A program made the translations under genes and the position numbers. Below are positions 10,896 through 21,983 of a stretch of 64,000 bases of DNA, piece by piece. Numbering within the stretch: the first letter of the stretch is position 1; each line of letters starts with the position of its first letter. The notes beneath the pieces were generated by a model. It was not told the origin of the DNA. It did not search any database and was given only the letters and a program-made list of their open reading frames with translations. The stretch comes from Phaeodactylum tricornutum CCAP 1055/1 (lineage: Eukaryota > Bacillariophyta > Bacillariophyceae > Surirellales > Neidiaceae). The stretch lies in contig NC_011693.1 in assembly GCF_000150955.2 (NCBI RefSeq), forward strand, positions 360,359 to 424,358, given 5' to 3'.

Positions 10896-12191
10896 ATGTA
10901 CGCCGTGACGATTCTGTGCTGGGCTGGGTGTTGGTGGTCGTTGGGAGACGCCTTTGCCGTGTCACCATTGTTCCACCCGCTTTTTGTTGTGAGGAATAAC
11001 CGTCCAGCGTCGTGGTCCTACACTACCGAGTTGTCTTTGGCCAAAGGCAACAAGCGGTCCAACGAGCCGCGTTTCGAGTCTCAAGCTCCGAATCGCACCG
11101 TGTTGGAGACAGTCAAGGGTAACCAGTCAGACTCGTCAACGTTAGAGTCAACATCACCAAGAGACGCCGAGGCAACAAAAAATACCACTGCGTCTGTGAG
11201 ATCCATCCCGGAAAACACTCCCAACGCGACCGTAGCTGTCTCGTCATCCCCACCACCACCACTACGAAAGATCGAAAGCTCCCCGTCACCGACCATTCCA
11301 CCACCCCGTGTCAGCAGCCACAAGCCGACGAACGTGGCAAAGAACTGGTTGTACTTGCAGTCCATAGGCGCCATTACGGGTCGTGGCGAGTTCGCGTCCG
11401 CGTCACAAAAAGAGTCCGTCCGTACCGTGGTGGCGGCGCTCGAAGCCGTCAATCCCACCCCAGAACCCGCCGCCTCCCCACACTTACTCGGTCGATGGGA
11501 ACTCGTCTTTACCGACACGCATCTGTTTCGGAGTTCCCCCTTCTTCATGGCGGCCCGGGCCGTTTGCGTCACGGACGACGCCGTCCAACAATTTCACTGG
11601 TTCTGCGACATGCACCGCCGGGCTCTCGCCATTAGCAATATCAGGGCCGTCCGTCAAATTATTGGTCCAACCCGTTTGACTTCGGAATTCGAAGTCCGAG
11701 CCGGTGCCGTACCCTTTCTCCACGACTTTACCCCCTGGGCCTATTCCGGAGGTTGGCCGATCACCATTGACGGTTCCATTGTCAGTACGGCCGATTGGCG
11801 ACTAACGACCAACGCGACGGCGGCATCGTCGTCCAGCAACGAGACGAACAACGCTATGGAATTCTACATGGACACGGTACAAATCAAGGGTTCCAACCTG
11901 CCCGGCCTCCGACAGATCCTCGATACGGGTAACGTGCAACTCCAATCACGGGAACTGGCCCGCTGGCTGGAGAACACCGTGGCGTCCTATCATACCCCGC
12001 GACCCGTGTTTGCGACGACTTATTTGGACGAAACCTTACGGATCAGTCGAGACGTGGATGGACACGTTTTCGTCTACGTCAAAACGTCCGACGATACCAC
12101 ACCGACCGATTACAGCCCGATTGACGCCGACCTCGGCGTAGGACGGTTGTTGGAAGGCTTCAACGATGCCGTTACCAAGTTTTACCTGTAA
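10896..12191 (+). CDS. Plastid PAP/fibrillin-domain protein
   Basis: 431 residues, single exon. The protein starts with a hydrophobic signal peptide ending GDA/FAVSP, the small-residue-then-Phe cleavage pattern of diatom plastid import, so ATG 10896 is chosen over the upstream in-frame start at 10860. Residues of about 30-150 are low-complexity Ser/Pro/Thr-rich. The C-terminal half looks like a PAP/fibrillin domain (LLGRWELVFTDT, then MDTVQIKGSNLPG and LRISRDVDGHVFVY). Members of this family bind lipids in plastoglobules and thylakoids. A role in lipid or quinone storage is inferred from the family only. Confidence 0.75.
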   Translation: MYAVTILCWAGCWWSLGDAFAVSPLFHPLFVVRNNRPASWSYTTELSLAKGNKRSNEPRFESQAPNRTVLETVKGNQSDSSTLESTSPRDAEATKNTTASVRSIPENTPNATVAVSSSPPPPLRKIESSPSPTIPPPRVSSHKPTNVAKNWLYLQSIGAITGRGEFASASQKESVRTVVAALEAVNPTPEPAASPHLLGRWELVFTDTHLFRSSPFFMAARAVCVTDDAVQQFHWFCDMHRRALAISNIRAVRQIIGPTRLTSEFEVRAGAVPFLHDFTPWAYSGGWPITIDGSIVSTADWRLTTNATAASSSSNETNNAMEFYMDTVQIKGSNLPGLRQILDTGNVQLQSRELARWLENTVASYHTPRPVFATTYLDETLRISRDVDGHVFVYVKTSDDTTPTDYSPIDADLGVGRLLEGFNDAVTKFYL

Positions 12192-13075
12192 CGTGACGTA
12201 ACGTAGCGCGGTAGAGTGTAGGACAGGATAGTGTAGCCGCACGGGATGTTACCCAAGCCGATCTTTGGCGCCATTCGACCGAGCGTCGAGAGCTACTACC
12301 ACAGGAAATGCGGGCACTTTGGGAGATAACCAGACAGTTAGCTATACACCCGCCGTGGTTTGTCGACAAGCGCAATCCATATTCCTTCGATTTGTGGCAT
12401 TTCCGGTAGATAGGTAGATTGATAGCGTACAGTATGTATGTATTATAGTTTTAGGTTCGTAGCAGGGTTAGATCTGCCTGTCCTGGACCCGCGAATTGCA
12501 GTGATTGTGCGACTCGCCATTTGACCATCGCGACGCTCAACTGGTGGCGGGATTGACATGTAAGGAAAGGCTCACAGTCACAGTCAGTTGGGCGCACTGA
12601 CGGGGACTGTGACTATGAGTCACGTTTATTACGACACGATACGATGCGACCGGACTCCTGCGTTGTTTTCTGCCGTTACGGTATAATGTGTCGAACAGTT
12701 GGTTGCGTTACGGTTATTGACAGACAGTGAAATGAGCGTGCTCGGTCTGGTCTCTCACAGTCTCTCTGACTCTCGTGATGGTTTTTCATCCCTTCTTCGG
12801 CGTGTTGGCTTACATCGACGGGTAATCTTCGTTGTTGATCCCTTTTACCTATAGTCACACATACACACACACACACACAAATCTCCCAGCGTCCCACCCG
12901 TACCGAGTATCACCGAGCCAAGAGTGTCCGACCACACGCTTCCGTTCGTTTGGCTAGTGTAGAGTGTGTAAACGGTCCTGTCTCGTCCTTGCATCACACA
13001 TACCGTGTAGCATTCGTGTTCGTGCACCTATTGTTGTTGTTGTTGTTGCATCGGTTGGGTGCCTACTATTGCTGC
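12192..13075. other. Intergenic region upstream of the MFS gene
   Basis: About 0.9 kb without a gene. It contains a cluster of direct and inverted CACAGTCA/TGACTGT-type elements at about 12570-12625, a CA microsatellite at 12856-12880, and a TTG run just before the ATG. Confidence 0.5.
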
Positions 13076-15239
13076 ATGCCGGGGACACACGCTAGTACCG
13101 CGACGGTACGACTACTCCGGTGTGCGACGGTACCACCAGTCGGTCGATCGTCACCTTCTTTGAAACGGCGGTACCAATCGTACGCTCCCCGAGTGGTGGC
13201 GGCGACTACGGCAACGGCAGATATTCTGCGGAATGCCAACGGATCCTTCGATAGTCCTAATTACCGGACACTGCTGATCCGCCGGTGGGCTTCCTCCACG
13301 ACTACTACAACCAGTACTACTGCGACTACTACAACGGCCACGTCCACAACGAGTGGGGCTCCGGATACTACTTTGTCAACTTCTGCACTCGGTCGGATAG
13401 AATCCCTAACGTCGACGACTTCTCCATTGGCCCTGATCGAACCCATGTCCATGCCACGTATTTACCGCTATTTGAATTTAGCAACGTACCAACGAGATGA
13501 GCTGGAAAGCGTGTTTGACAGAATACGAAACGGATACGCTCTCCAAACTACACACGACCAAAAGACTGCCGTCGGGACTGGGCCCGAAGCCACGGACTCC
13601 GACTCGGTCGATCCAGAGGAAACCATTACGGACTCTCAGATCCAGCGGTATCTACTGTCGCGCATTTACGAGCTCGAAGAAGAAAGTGACGAAGTCATTG
13701 AAGAAGGTCCAGTTACTCAGACCTTGCGCGAACAGTACGTACAGCACGAAAGTCAACGCTTTCTCCGAGCCTTTGCGGATTACGCGACGAGGGCACCCGG
13801 GAATGGTACGCTTCTGACCACAACGACCATCAACAAACCCGAATTTTGTGACCTTTTGACAACCAAAGCCAGTCAAGTTGATCTACAGCGAACCTGGCCC
13901 ATTACGGTGAGTATGCTCTTGGTAGGCTCGTCTGTGGGAGTCATCACGCCCGCCATGCCTTTTGTTGTTGAGCAATTGAGTTTGACGGCGAGTCAGTACG
14001 GTATGGTGGTCTCGGCCTTTGGATTGGCCAAAATGCTGGGCAACATCCCGTCCGCGATTGCCGTGGAACGACACGGACGGAAACCCTTCATGACCTGGAG
14101 TCTACTCATCATTGCCTGCGGCGTGGGCGGCATTGGTTTAGCCAACAGTTTTGAAGAACTCTATATTTGTCGATTACTGACGGGTACGTGACAAAAGGGT
14201 CGCGGCAACCTCCTTTATTTGTTTCTAGTTTACACACAACACTCATCGCTAGTACGTTTCACATCTTGCCTCTGACTGTGCGACTGCAGGTCTTGGTGTG
14301 AGTTTCTTGTCCACGGCCGGCACGCTCATGATTTCAGACTTGTCCACGCCGTTGAATCGCGCGTCCACGTACGCGCCGATTATGAGCGCCTTTTCGGCAG
14401 GCACCGCACTCGGACCAGCCCTCGGTGGGATACTAGTCGACCAGGTGGGCCTGCATCCAACATTTTACATGGTCGGGGTTTCGTATTTGGGAGTCGCAGC
14501 CTTGAATCGAGCCATTTTGAACGAAACCAAAACACATGCCGTCCATTTTCCGTGGCAACAACGGCGGTCCGGCGATGATGTCGCGGGCGACAGTTTGTCG
14601 AGCTCAGTCCAGGACGCAGTGGGTCAATGGGTACCGTTGTTGCAGAATTCGTCCGTCCGCAACATTATGATTATGAACGGGATGTACTGGATTGCATTGG
14701 CGGGCTCACAGATGACATTGTTGCCGTTAATGCTGACCAATTCTGGAGGCTTGGCCATGTCCGCGACTCAAGTTGGTCAGGTCTACATGTCCATGAGTCT
14801 CGTCCAAATCGTCGGCAACCCGCTATTTGCCAAGGTTATGGATAAGACGGGCAAGGCGCCGGCGATTGTGACGGGTTGCACATTGATCAGTACAGCTATG
14901 GTTGGACTCGCCTACTGCGACGATTATACACAATTAGCAGCAGCGCTGGGATTATGGAGTATTGGATCGAGCATGCTCAGTACAGCCCCTCTTGCTCACC
15001 TTTCGGATAAGGTAGATGATGCCAAGCGGGCCCAGGCAATTGCACTACTAAGAACCTGCGGGGACGTTGGATTTTTGATAGGGGCCACTGGAATCGGGGC
15101 GTTGGCCGACTGGACTGGGAGCCTGGAAACAGCTATGCAAAGCAGTGCCGGTTTGTTGTTCACAGCAACGGCGTGGTATGCAACCAGACAGGTACTGGAT
15201 TCACGGATAGGAGCGCCTGCGAGAAAGTCGACCTCATAG
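13076..15239 (+). CDS. Major facilitator superfamily transporter with long N-terminal extension
   Basis: 685 residues from two exons, 13076-14183 and 14290-15239. The 106-bp intron (GTACGT...TGCAG, phase 1) joins LLTG to LGVSFLS. About 273 residues precede the first membrane helix (WPITVSMLL). This part starts with an Arg-rich, acid-poor stretch like a mitochondrial or plastid presequence, then a Thr-rich low-complexity segment and an acidic segment. The membrane part looks like a 12-helix MFS protein with the loop 2-3 motif as AVERHGRKPF. The best general match is the tetracycline-resistance-like drug/H+ antiporter type; the substrate is unknown. The first ATG in frame is at 13076. Confidence 0.82.
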
Positions 15240-15271
15240 ATTCTGGTAGTGAGCGGCATATTTTGCTCCGT

Positions 15272-16562
15272 TCACTGATCCGTGAAATATCTTTTTAAAT
15301 GCGTCCACACATTGTTCAAAGCCATGGTTTGTAAGACGACGTGCACGGCCGCTTGCTCTCGCTTCGTAAAATAGTCGGAGTATGTTTTGCCAGCCTGAAA
15401 TGGTACTGGTTCATCTTTCCGTTCCAATTGTAGAAAATCTAGCAGCATATCGACCGTCTCATTGAACTGAGTCTCGTACCAGTCATAGTGCACAACCAAT
15501 GCATCTAGGTTCATGTCTTGAATTGTGATTGAAGCCATGTTGTGCCATTCAACGTATCGAATAATCTCGGCGTGACATGGAACATTCTTGGCAATATGTA
15601 GCAACCCAGGATTTAAGAACCGAGCTTGGTTTTCTTCCTCACGATAGCGTTCATTGAGCTGACTGCAGTACGCTCGAAACCCTGCCCGCGTCGATTCAAA
15701 GCCAGTTGCACTTCGATTTCCCTTTCGTTCGTACCGGAAACGAGCCACAGCATTGTCGAATGGATTTCGAAACAAATGCACGGCCTTGCTTACCTTGAAC
15801 GGAGGATACAAGACCTTTTCTATCCATCGTTCCTCTTTAGCGTCGTCCACCACCAAACGATCTCCGGACAGACAACGCAGCCGAAAATTGTACCATAGCT
15901 CCACATACTTATCGGGTGGGCAGTACACACAAGGCGCGCCGCAGTGTGTTTTAGTCAACACGTACTTTGTCGGTTTCGGCTGAGTGCTAAAGAAATCGCC
16001 CCAGAACGGACCGGAAAGCTGATCCTCAAAGACTGGGACCGAGCTGGTCTACCGAGCATACAACATGCCATACATTTGATGTGAGAATACCATGATTTGG
16101 AATGACTGTATGGAACGTCTAGCGATAATCCAAAAGTATTCATCTTACCGCGTTCGAAATCCGGCTAGCTCTCATCGAAGCGTAGTTGCTGGCAATTTGG
16201 GTTTGTGAAACACTCTTCACTAGATGCGAAGTATAACTCGTACCGGAGTTCGGAAAGGTCATTAGCCAGGCAATCTGCAGTGAGTTGGACTTTATAGGTT
16301 CTCTCGCTATATCGGTCCTCTGTAATGCAGATGGAGGTATTGATAAATCGATACTTTCGTTTGATCTTGGTCGGGGAACGGAAATGCAATCCTCTGACAA
16401 AGCCGCTGGATTCATATGATCAAATTGAGCTGTGTACAATGCAGTTAAGAGAGATGAACCACATGATGCTATCACAAGAAGTGCAACTTGATGGAATCGA
16501 CATAGGAAACGTTCGTGCCAGCGGTTCCCTTGGTGCCCATGGCTCTTTTGTTGGGGAAACAT
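15272..16562 (-). CDS. Sulfotransferase-like type II membrane protein
   Basis: 396 residues from exons 16562-16149 and 16048-15272. The 100-bp intron (GTAAGATG...GGTAG) is phase 0. A membrane anchor lies at about 26-44, the P-loop-like TFPNSGTSYT at 102-111, then LTKTHCG and a Cys pair (CVYCPP), the 3'-phosphate region AVHLFRNPFDNAVARF, and a conserved C-terminal YSDYFTKRE segment. This is the same family as the genes at 18984 and 22377. Likely a Golgi lumenal sulfotransferase; the acceptor is unknown. The stop is only 32 bp from the convergent MFS gene. The first in-frame ATG is 16562; the frame also opens upstream without ATG. Confidence 0.75.
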
Positions 16563-17293
16563 TGTTGCAGGCGGTCGCAGCAAACCCCTTTCGCGCGAAG
16601 ACACCGAGTCAACGGTTCTTCGCTTGATTCTGCTCGTTATGTTTTAGCGATCTGGGCCCGAAACGGATTGAGACTTTCATCGCCCACGCATTTCTCGCAA
16701 TAAAGAGAAAAACGAGAAACAGGCGCCCGTGGCTCCTATTTTCGTCGTCGCAAGCAGTCAGTCTCTGTGACTAACTATAACACTGGCTACTCTAGAGCTA
16801 GATATGCATTGGCTTTCACTATAACCTGTGAAACCCCTATTTTGAGTTTGAATTTAAATGCTATACCTTTGCATATGAAGGACGTGCAATCCACAGTCAT
16901 TGACAGCCACGAATTGCACCTATCTGAAAATCACTTCCACGTGGAATTTCATTACCGATGTGAATCTGGAGCCAATAGGAAGACACCTGAAACGAGGGAT
17001 GTTCTATGAACTACCCAACATTCACTGTCTGTGTCATCATCGGAAACCCTCTGGAAGGCTTTTTCCGAACTTGCAACAGGATATGCTGAGTGACTGAAGG
17101 AGCTTGAACAGAATTGGTGCCAAACATTCTACTCGTGACTTTGATCTTGACTAGCAAGCTTCCCATATTGCGAAGTGCTACATCTAAGAGGCAAATTAGT
17201 GAAAGCTTCTCTTTAAAACAAATCAAAATTCTTAAAAATTGCTGCTCCACTCTAGATTTCAAGTCAGTTCAAAATTGATAGTGTATTTGATGT
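16563..17293. other. Intergenic region, nothing recognised
   Basis: About 0.7 kb. Only short overlapping open frames without domains are seen. Confidence 0.5.
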
Positions 17294-17998
17294 TCAAGCC
17301 GCAGGCGCTGCTCTCATCATTGATTCTTGACCAATAAGCACGTTCATGTAGAAAATAGCATAGTCTTGATTGCTTTCAAAGCCTCTGAATACATCTGCTC
17401 TACATGAATCCAATCCAAGTCGGATCGATTGTAAGCAGTGATGCACTTCTTCTTTTTCGAAGAAGAGGGAGTGAATCTGACCCATGTTGTTCGCAATAGC
17501 CAAACTTAAGATGTCACCAGCTCCTATTCCTTGCAAGTTGTTGGTGACTTCCGAGGCCATGCAATATAATTTAAGCGCTTTTTTCAGGAAGAATTCCTGT
17601 TGACAGCAAATGACTTTCTGAGCACTAGCAAGATGAAAACAGAGTCCCAAGTTGTAGAGCAAAAGAGTGCTAATTTGATCCCGACTCGCATCGCCACGAA
17701 GGTTGTCGTTGCTTGCGGTATCAGCAGTTAGTGCTTTCTTAAAAACGAAGAAAGACGTTTGATCGCAAAGAAAAGCAACGTCTTTCAAATACACTTGGTG
17801 GTCATTTCTGTGGGAAATAGTTCGGATTATGAGCTTGTCTGCATTTCTCTTCTCTACTGCATCACTTCCAAAATGAACGGAAGCGTCCAGGAGAGCTTTG
17901 AGCGCTCTTTTGAACACGACTGCCGCTTCAGGAGAGTGGCCATCGTAAAGGAGCTGTACACCATAATCGTTCATCTCTATGACGGATTTTATGCTCAT
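17294..17998 (-). CDS. TPR-like hypothetical protein
   Basis: 234 residues from ATG 17998. The pattern MNDYGVQLLYDGHSPEAAVV followed by an amphipathic FKRALKALL helix, and later LLYNLGLCFHLAS and SLAIANNMGQIHS, fit helical tetratricopeptide-type repeats seen in expanded diatom families. No catalytic motif is present. The same frame stays open for about 50 codons upstream, to a TAG at 18149-18151, with protein-like sequence (WVGKKIDSEKTVPCF) but no ATG, so the start may be wrong, an upstream exon may exist, or the 5' end may be lost. It is flanked by sulfotransferase-like genes on the same strand. Confidence 0.5.
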   Translation of the reverse strand: MSIKSVIEMNDYGVQLLYDGHSPEAAVVFKRALKALLDASVHFGSDAVEKRNADKLIIRTISHRNDHQVYLKDVAFLCDQTSFFVFKKALTADTASNDNLRGDASRDQISTLLLYNLGLCFHLASAQKVICCQQEFFLKKALKLYCMASEVTNNLQGIGAGDILSLAIANNMGQIHSLFFEKEEVHHCLQSIRLGLDSCRADVFRGFESNQDYAIFYMNVLIGQESMMRAAPAA

Positions 17999-18983
17999 CT
18001 GTCGTATACGAGCCACAAAAGAGTGATGTAGTGGTATGACCAATTCAAAGTCCAATTTTATGCCACGATAAAGGAAATTATCTTCGAAGCAGGGAACGGT
18101 TTTTTCACTGTCAATCTTCTTTCCAACCCAGAGGAATCTACAGGGAATCTAGTGCCGACGATGTCTCTAACAGTAGATGTCTTCTCGATGGCTTCCGATC
18201 GAAACAGGCAAACCACATCTAAATGCAGGAAGACAAACTGTAAGCTACAAAAACTTTCAGAAATCCACTAATTTACAGATAGTGAATGATATTTTTGATA
18301 TTCTTGAAAGAAAGTATTGAAGAAGTTCAGGAGTTCTGTTCCTTTTTTGTGGTAAGTAGGCTACATTTTTGGAGGGCGAAGGAATAATTCCACAAGAAGT
18401 GTGCTATCTTGGAAGGGGAAATCCCCTGCAAAGTGCCGAAATGACCACGGCAAACAGATTTTCTTCTCCACGCAGAATACAATAATTCGATTTCTCGTAG
18501 GAAATTCATACACATACTAATCGGGGATTTCACCTAACACTAATGAGATTTTTCAGGGAGAATTTGGCTCCTCTACCTAATCAATTTTTGTTCATGTAAG
18601 GAAATGCACAACTTCCGGCAACAGTTGCAGGCCCACTCGACATGAAATACAAGCGAGCATATTGACCTGAGTCAGAAGCAGAGCTCAAACCAACATGTAA
18701 GCCTGTTACAAGAACGTTGTTCAGCAGTTCGCATTCTTATGACCACAACATTCCCACGTGGTTCAAACATCCACAGTTTCTTACAGAAGCACAAAAGCAA
18801 GGGATTTTCAGTAGTTGTTTCTTTCGAGCACGTGCTCCCAAGGGGTAACTATGAGATCGTTCATATTAAGAAATGGAATAGGCAAATTTAGATACTAGGC
18901 TAAAATAAGGGTTCCAAGAAGAATCGAAATGAGTCTACTTTAGCATCAGCAACAACCTCTACAACTGCGCTGCTTGTTCACTG
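17999..18983. other. Intergenic region, nothing firm recognised
   Basis: About 1 kb. The proximal 150 bp may be lost or missed N-terminal coding sequence of the TPR-like gene. The rest shows no domain or repeat. Confidence 0.45.
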
Positions 18984-20183
18984 TCAATGAATTGTACGGA
19001 TCGTCTTTTGAGAGCTATACTGGATTTTATGACGGAAATACTCTTTTACAACTTCCCATGTCTTCGATGACGCCGACATGTGAATTGCGCTGGCAATCGC
19101 ATTGTGCTCTCTGGGCGAAAAATAGTCATGGTACTTTTTCCCGGCTACAAAAGGCACGAGATCGCCCACAGGCTTCAGATCCAGGAATCGCACTAGCTTC
19201 GACGCTGTAAACCCCAAGCGACTTTCATACCATTCGTAACGAAGAATGAAGGTTTCTATTTCCATGTCTCTCGTCATCCAAAACGTTAGATCATGCCAAA
19301 GCACATAGCGAACGAATTCAGCTCGACAAGGGACATTTTCAAACGCATTCCTCAACTCCCTATCCCATAATATTGACTTGACCTCGGAGGTTTCAAAACT
19401 ATCATTTAGGTTTTTGCAGTAGTCGCGGAATCCTTCTCTTGTCGCTGGGTACGCGACGGCGCTACGTCCGGACCTGCGTTCATGATGGAAGCGTGAAACG
19501 ACATTATTCACTGGATCTCGAAATAAATGAATCGCTTTTTGTACGTGTGTGGTAGGGTACACCTGCGTTCGGATTGTGGTGCTATTAATGATCTTTCGAG
19601 CCGTAAGGCATTCTCGTCGAAAGCTGTAAGGTGACTCGATATACATTTTAGGAGGACAGTGTACGCATTTCCCTCCACAGTGTGTCTTAGTCAACACAAG
19701 GTCGGCCGGGTAAGTGTAATTGGCGTTACTCTTTGTGGCGGCGTCCATCCAAAACGGTCCTTGAGGCTGATCAAGTCGAATCGCGACATTCGTGTTGGAG
19801 GACTCGCTGCCAACATACGTCTTCTCCAAGCCATAATTGCTGGCGGAAAACGTAGCGGACAAGTGACGTAGCATAAGGATGGTATAGGAGGTTCCCGAGT
19901 TTGGAAAACTCATCAGCAAGGCTATTTTGGGACCCTTAGTGTCTGCTTTCTTGTCAACGTCCTTTTCATGGCGACGAGGAGACATGTGTGCCGTACAGTT
20001 AGTTTTTCGAAAAGCCTTGGCTTGTCCCGTCGAACCTTTAGATGCTGTGTCAAGGACGATCCGGTCGGAAGAGTGTGATCGTAAAAGACGCAGCTCGGTA
20101 GGGATTCTGCCCAAGGACACGATCAGTATTGCCAACGAGAGGACCACGCTGCTTCGTTTGTTGAATTCGGCCTGCATCGACAT
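18984..20183 (-). CDS. Sulfotransferase-like type II membrane protein, intronless
   Basis: 399 residues from ATG 20183. A short N-tail and a membrane anchor (about 12-26) are followed by the P-loop-like SFPNSGTSYT (92-101), VLTKTHCGGKCVHCPP, AIHLFRDPVNNVVSRFHHER (3'-phosphate-binding region) and PCRAEFVRYVLWHD. It aligns along the whole catalytic part with the genes at 15272 and 22377, but has no intron where they do. The frame remains open upstream of the chosen ATG for about 79 codons, but that part has no anchor or family match, so MSMQAEF is preferred. Sulfation of glycans or proteins in the Golgi is inferred. Confidence 0.75.
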   Translation of the reverse strand: MSMQAEFNKRSSVVLSLAILIVSLGRIPTELRLLRSHSSDRIVLDTASKGSTGQAKAFRKTNCTAHMSPRRHEKDVDKKADTKGPKIALLMSFPNSGTSYTILMLRHLSATFSASNYGLEKTYVGSESSNTNVAIRLDQPQGPFWMDAATKSNANYTYPADLVLTKTHCGGKCVHCPPKMYIESPYSFRRECLTARKIINSTTIRTQVYPTTHVQKAIHLFRDPVNNVVSRFHHERRSGRSAVAYPATREGFRDYCKNLNDSFETSEVKSILWDRELRNAFENVPCRAEFVRYVLWHDLTFWMTRDMEIETFILRYEWYESRLGFTASKLVRFLDLKPVGDLVPFVAGKKYHDYFSPREHNAIASAIHMSASSKTWEVVKEYFRHKIQYSSQKTIRTIH

Positions 20184-20416
20184 CGTGCTTCTATCAATCT
20201 CAATCAGAAGTACAAGACTATGAACTAGTTCCCTTCCTGTGTCGGATTGTTCGTCGACCGAAAAAGCGTAGCGTGGACGATCCTTTCTTCGTCCCGCCGA
20301 AAGCGTGGCAAACTGATTACGATGCCTCCAAAGGTGCGGACCGCCATCGCGTACGCAGTCGGGCAATCCGGTCCAACTTTGCCGAGCTGTCGCACCTCGG
20401 ACGGCACAAACTAGCC

Positions 20417-20833
20417 TCATTTAGCTTTGCGGAGAATGCTCACGTTGATGTGGTCTTGCTCGAGAAAACGAAAGATAAGTCCATCTCCTTGTCTCGATGC
20501 CTGCGCCATTTGCAAAAACTCAGGACGGCCAAAGTCTTTTGACGGGATCGGGAAACGCGCCACAAACATCTCATCGGTTTCTTCCGCACGGCGCTCCAAC
20601 ACCAGCGGCTCTCGAAGAATATTGAGCAGGTCCGTAGCAGTAATACTAACGTCGTTTATGGTGAGATCGTGATGGGACGGCGTCTTGGTGAAGGCGGCAA
20701 CACTTCGGGAGAGAAGCATAGAACAGACATCGACACCCTGATACTGTAGTGAAAGTAACACACCCAGTAGCAGTAAAACTCCGGACCAAACACGTCGAGG
20801 AGACACAAATCGCTTGATTCTAAGTGTACGCAT
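20417..20833 (-). CDS. Small hypothetical membrane-anchored protein
   Basis: 138 residues from ATG 20833. A basic N-tail (RIKRFVSPRRVW) is followed by one hydrophobic segment (about 17-31) and a soluble, charged C-terminal part with no motif that I recognise. It sits 233 bp upstream of, and on the same strand as, the intronless sulfotransferase-like gene, and has the same type II topology, so it may be the remnant N-terminus of another family member or a separate short gene. An alternative in-frame start lies upstream at 20962. Confidence 0.4.
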   Translation of the reverse strand: MRTLRIKRFVSPRRVWSGVLLLLGVLLSLQYQGVDVCSMLLSRSVAAFTKTPSHHDLTINDVSITATDLLNILREPLVLERRAEETDEMFVARFPIPSKDFGRPEFLQMAQASRQGDGLIFRFLEQDHINVSILRKAK

Positions 20834-21275
20834 TGTCTCGATCGCAGGGGGGGGGCAATTATATGTTGATTTCGAATCTTTCGAAGTGTAAATATATAAG
20901 ATTGATAGCCTACAGCCCGCCCTTCCCAGCCCAGATTTCCAACTCCGTTCCCCAGCCAGCACCTACCTACCTACGTTCTTCGATCACAGTCAGTCAAACC
21001 TGCTGGTCTAGCAAATCTGATTTTGCTTCGCAAGCATTCATGAAAAATACGAATATCCAACGTGGAAGATACCTACTTAGGCACCTGGACATTCCTTGAT
21101 GTCGCAGATGATTTGCATCCATAAAATATATGAAGAGCTCGAATGACGGTACCTTTCTGCGTGCACGAACCCGAACACCTACTGTGAATGGAATTCCGAA
21201 AACAGGTTATCTACCTTCTATTCGGTTTCCCTCTCTAGCATTACGAAGCAACTATCTTTAAGGAAGTCAACGTCT

Positions 21276-21830
21276 GTCAAAATTAACGTGCCACGGAATT
21301 GCACCACGGAGCGCTATCCCCAAATCACGTCTTTCAACCTCGTCACATTAAAGGTATATCAAGCATATTCACTTATATCTTGACATCAGGTATATCAAGC
21401 ATATTCACTTATATCTTGACATCCTCCCTGCTTGATACTCGTTCCTTTGCCCCTGAGCCACCTCCCCACTTTGGAGATGACCCCTACCCCTTCTTTCTTT
21501 ATCCACCCGAGTAAAGTGTTGACAAATCCTTTGCCCCTGAGCCATCCTCCCCACTTTGGAGATGGCCCCTACCCCTTTCTTCTTTATCCACCCCCTTTCA
21601 GGTGTCGGCAAATAGTGGGGAGAACCCCTACCCCTTTCTTCTTTATCCACCCCCTATCAGGTGTCGGCAAATCAAGACTTCTTGAATCGGGCATCGAACT
21701 CCCGGACGTTACCATGTCAGAATTAACGTGCCATGGAATGAAACCACAGAGCGCTATCTCCAAATCACTTCATTTGACCTCGTCACATTTAAGGTATACT
21801 AAGCATATTCACTTTTATCTGGACAAACGT
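21276..21830. repeat. Dispersed duplicate enclosing C-rich tandem repeats
   Basis: A block of about 110 bp at 21276-21388 (from AATTAACGTGCCACGG to the TTGACA of the 36-bp repeat) recurs imperfectly at 21716-21825. Between them, about 21440-21670 holds degenerate tandem units with CCCCTACCCC and CTTCTTTATCCACCC. Confidence 0.7.
21353..21424. repeat. 36-bp perfect tandem repeat, two units
   Basis: GGTATATCAAGCATATTCAC followed by a shared 16-bp remainder, at 21353 and 21389; the units differ at most at the last base. Confidence 0.85.
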
Positions 21831-21983
21831 CTGGCCGGAATAACAATCATGTGCCACACAAAACAATTACAGAACATCAGCTGTATCCAATGCTGCGTGC
21901 TTCCTAGATAGCGTGCACGGAGGTACAGAAGGTTCTAGCCTGCGCTTGCAGCAACTGCTCTTTCTTCCTTTCGATAAATTCTG

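Noticed and set aside
21432-21911. 159-codon ORF in the C-rich repeats
   Set aside because: Translated tandem repeat.
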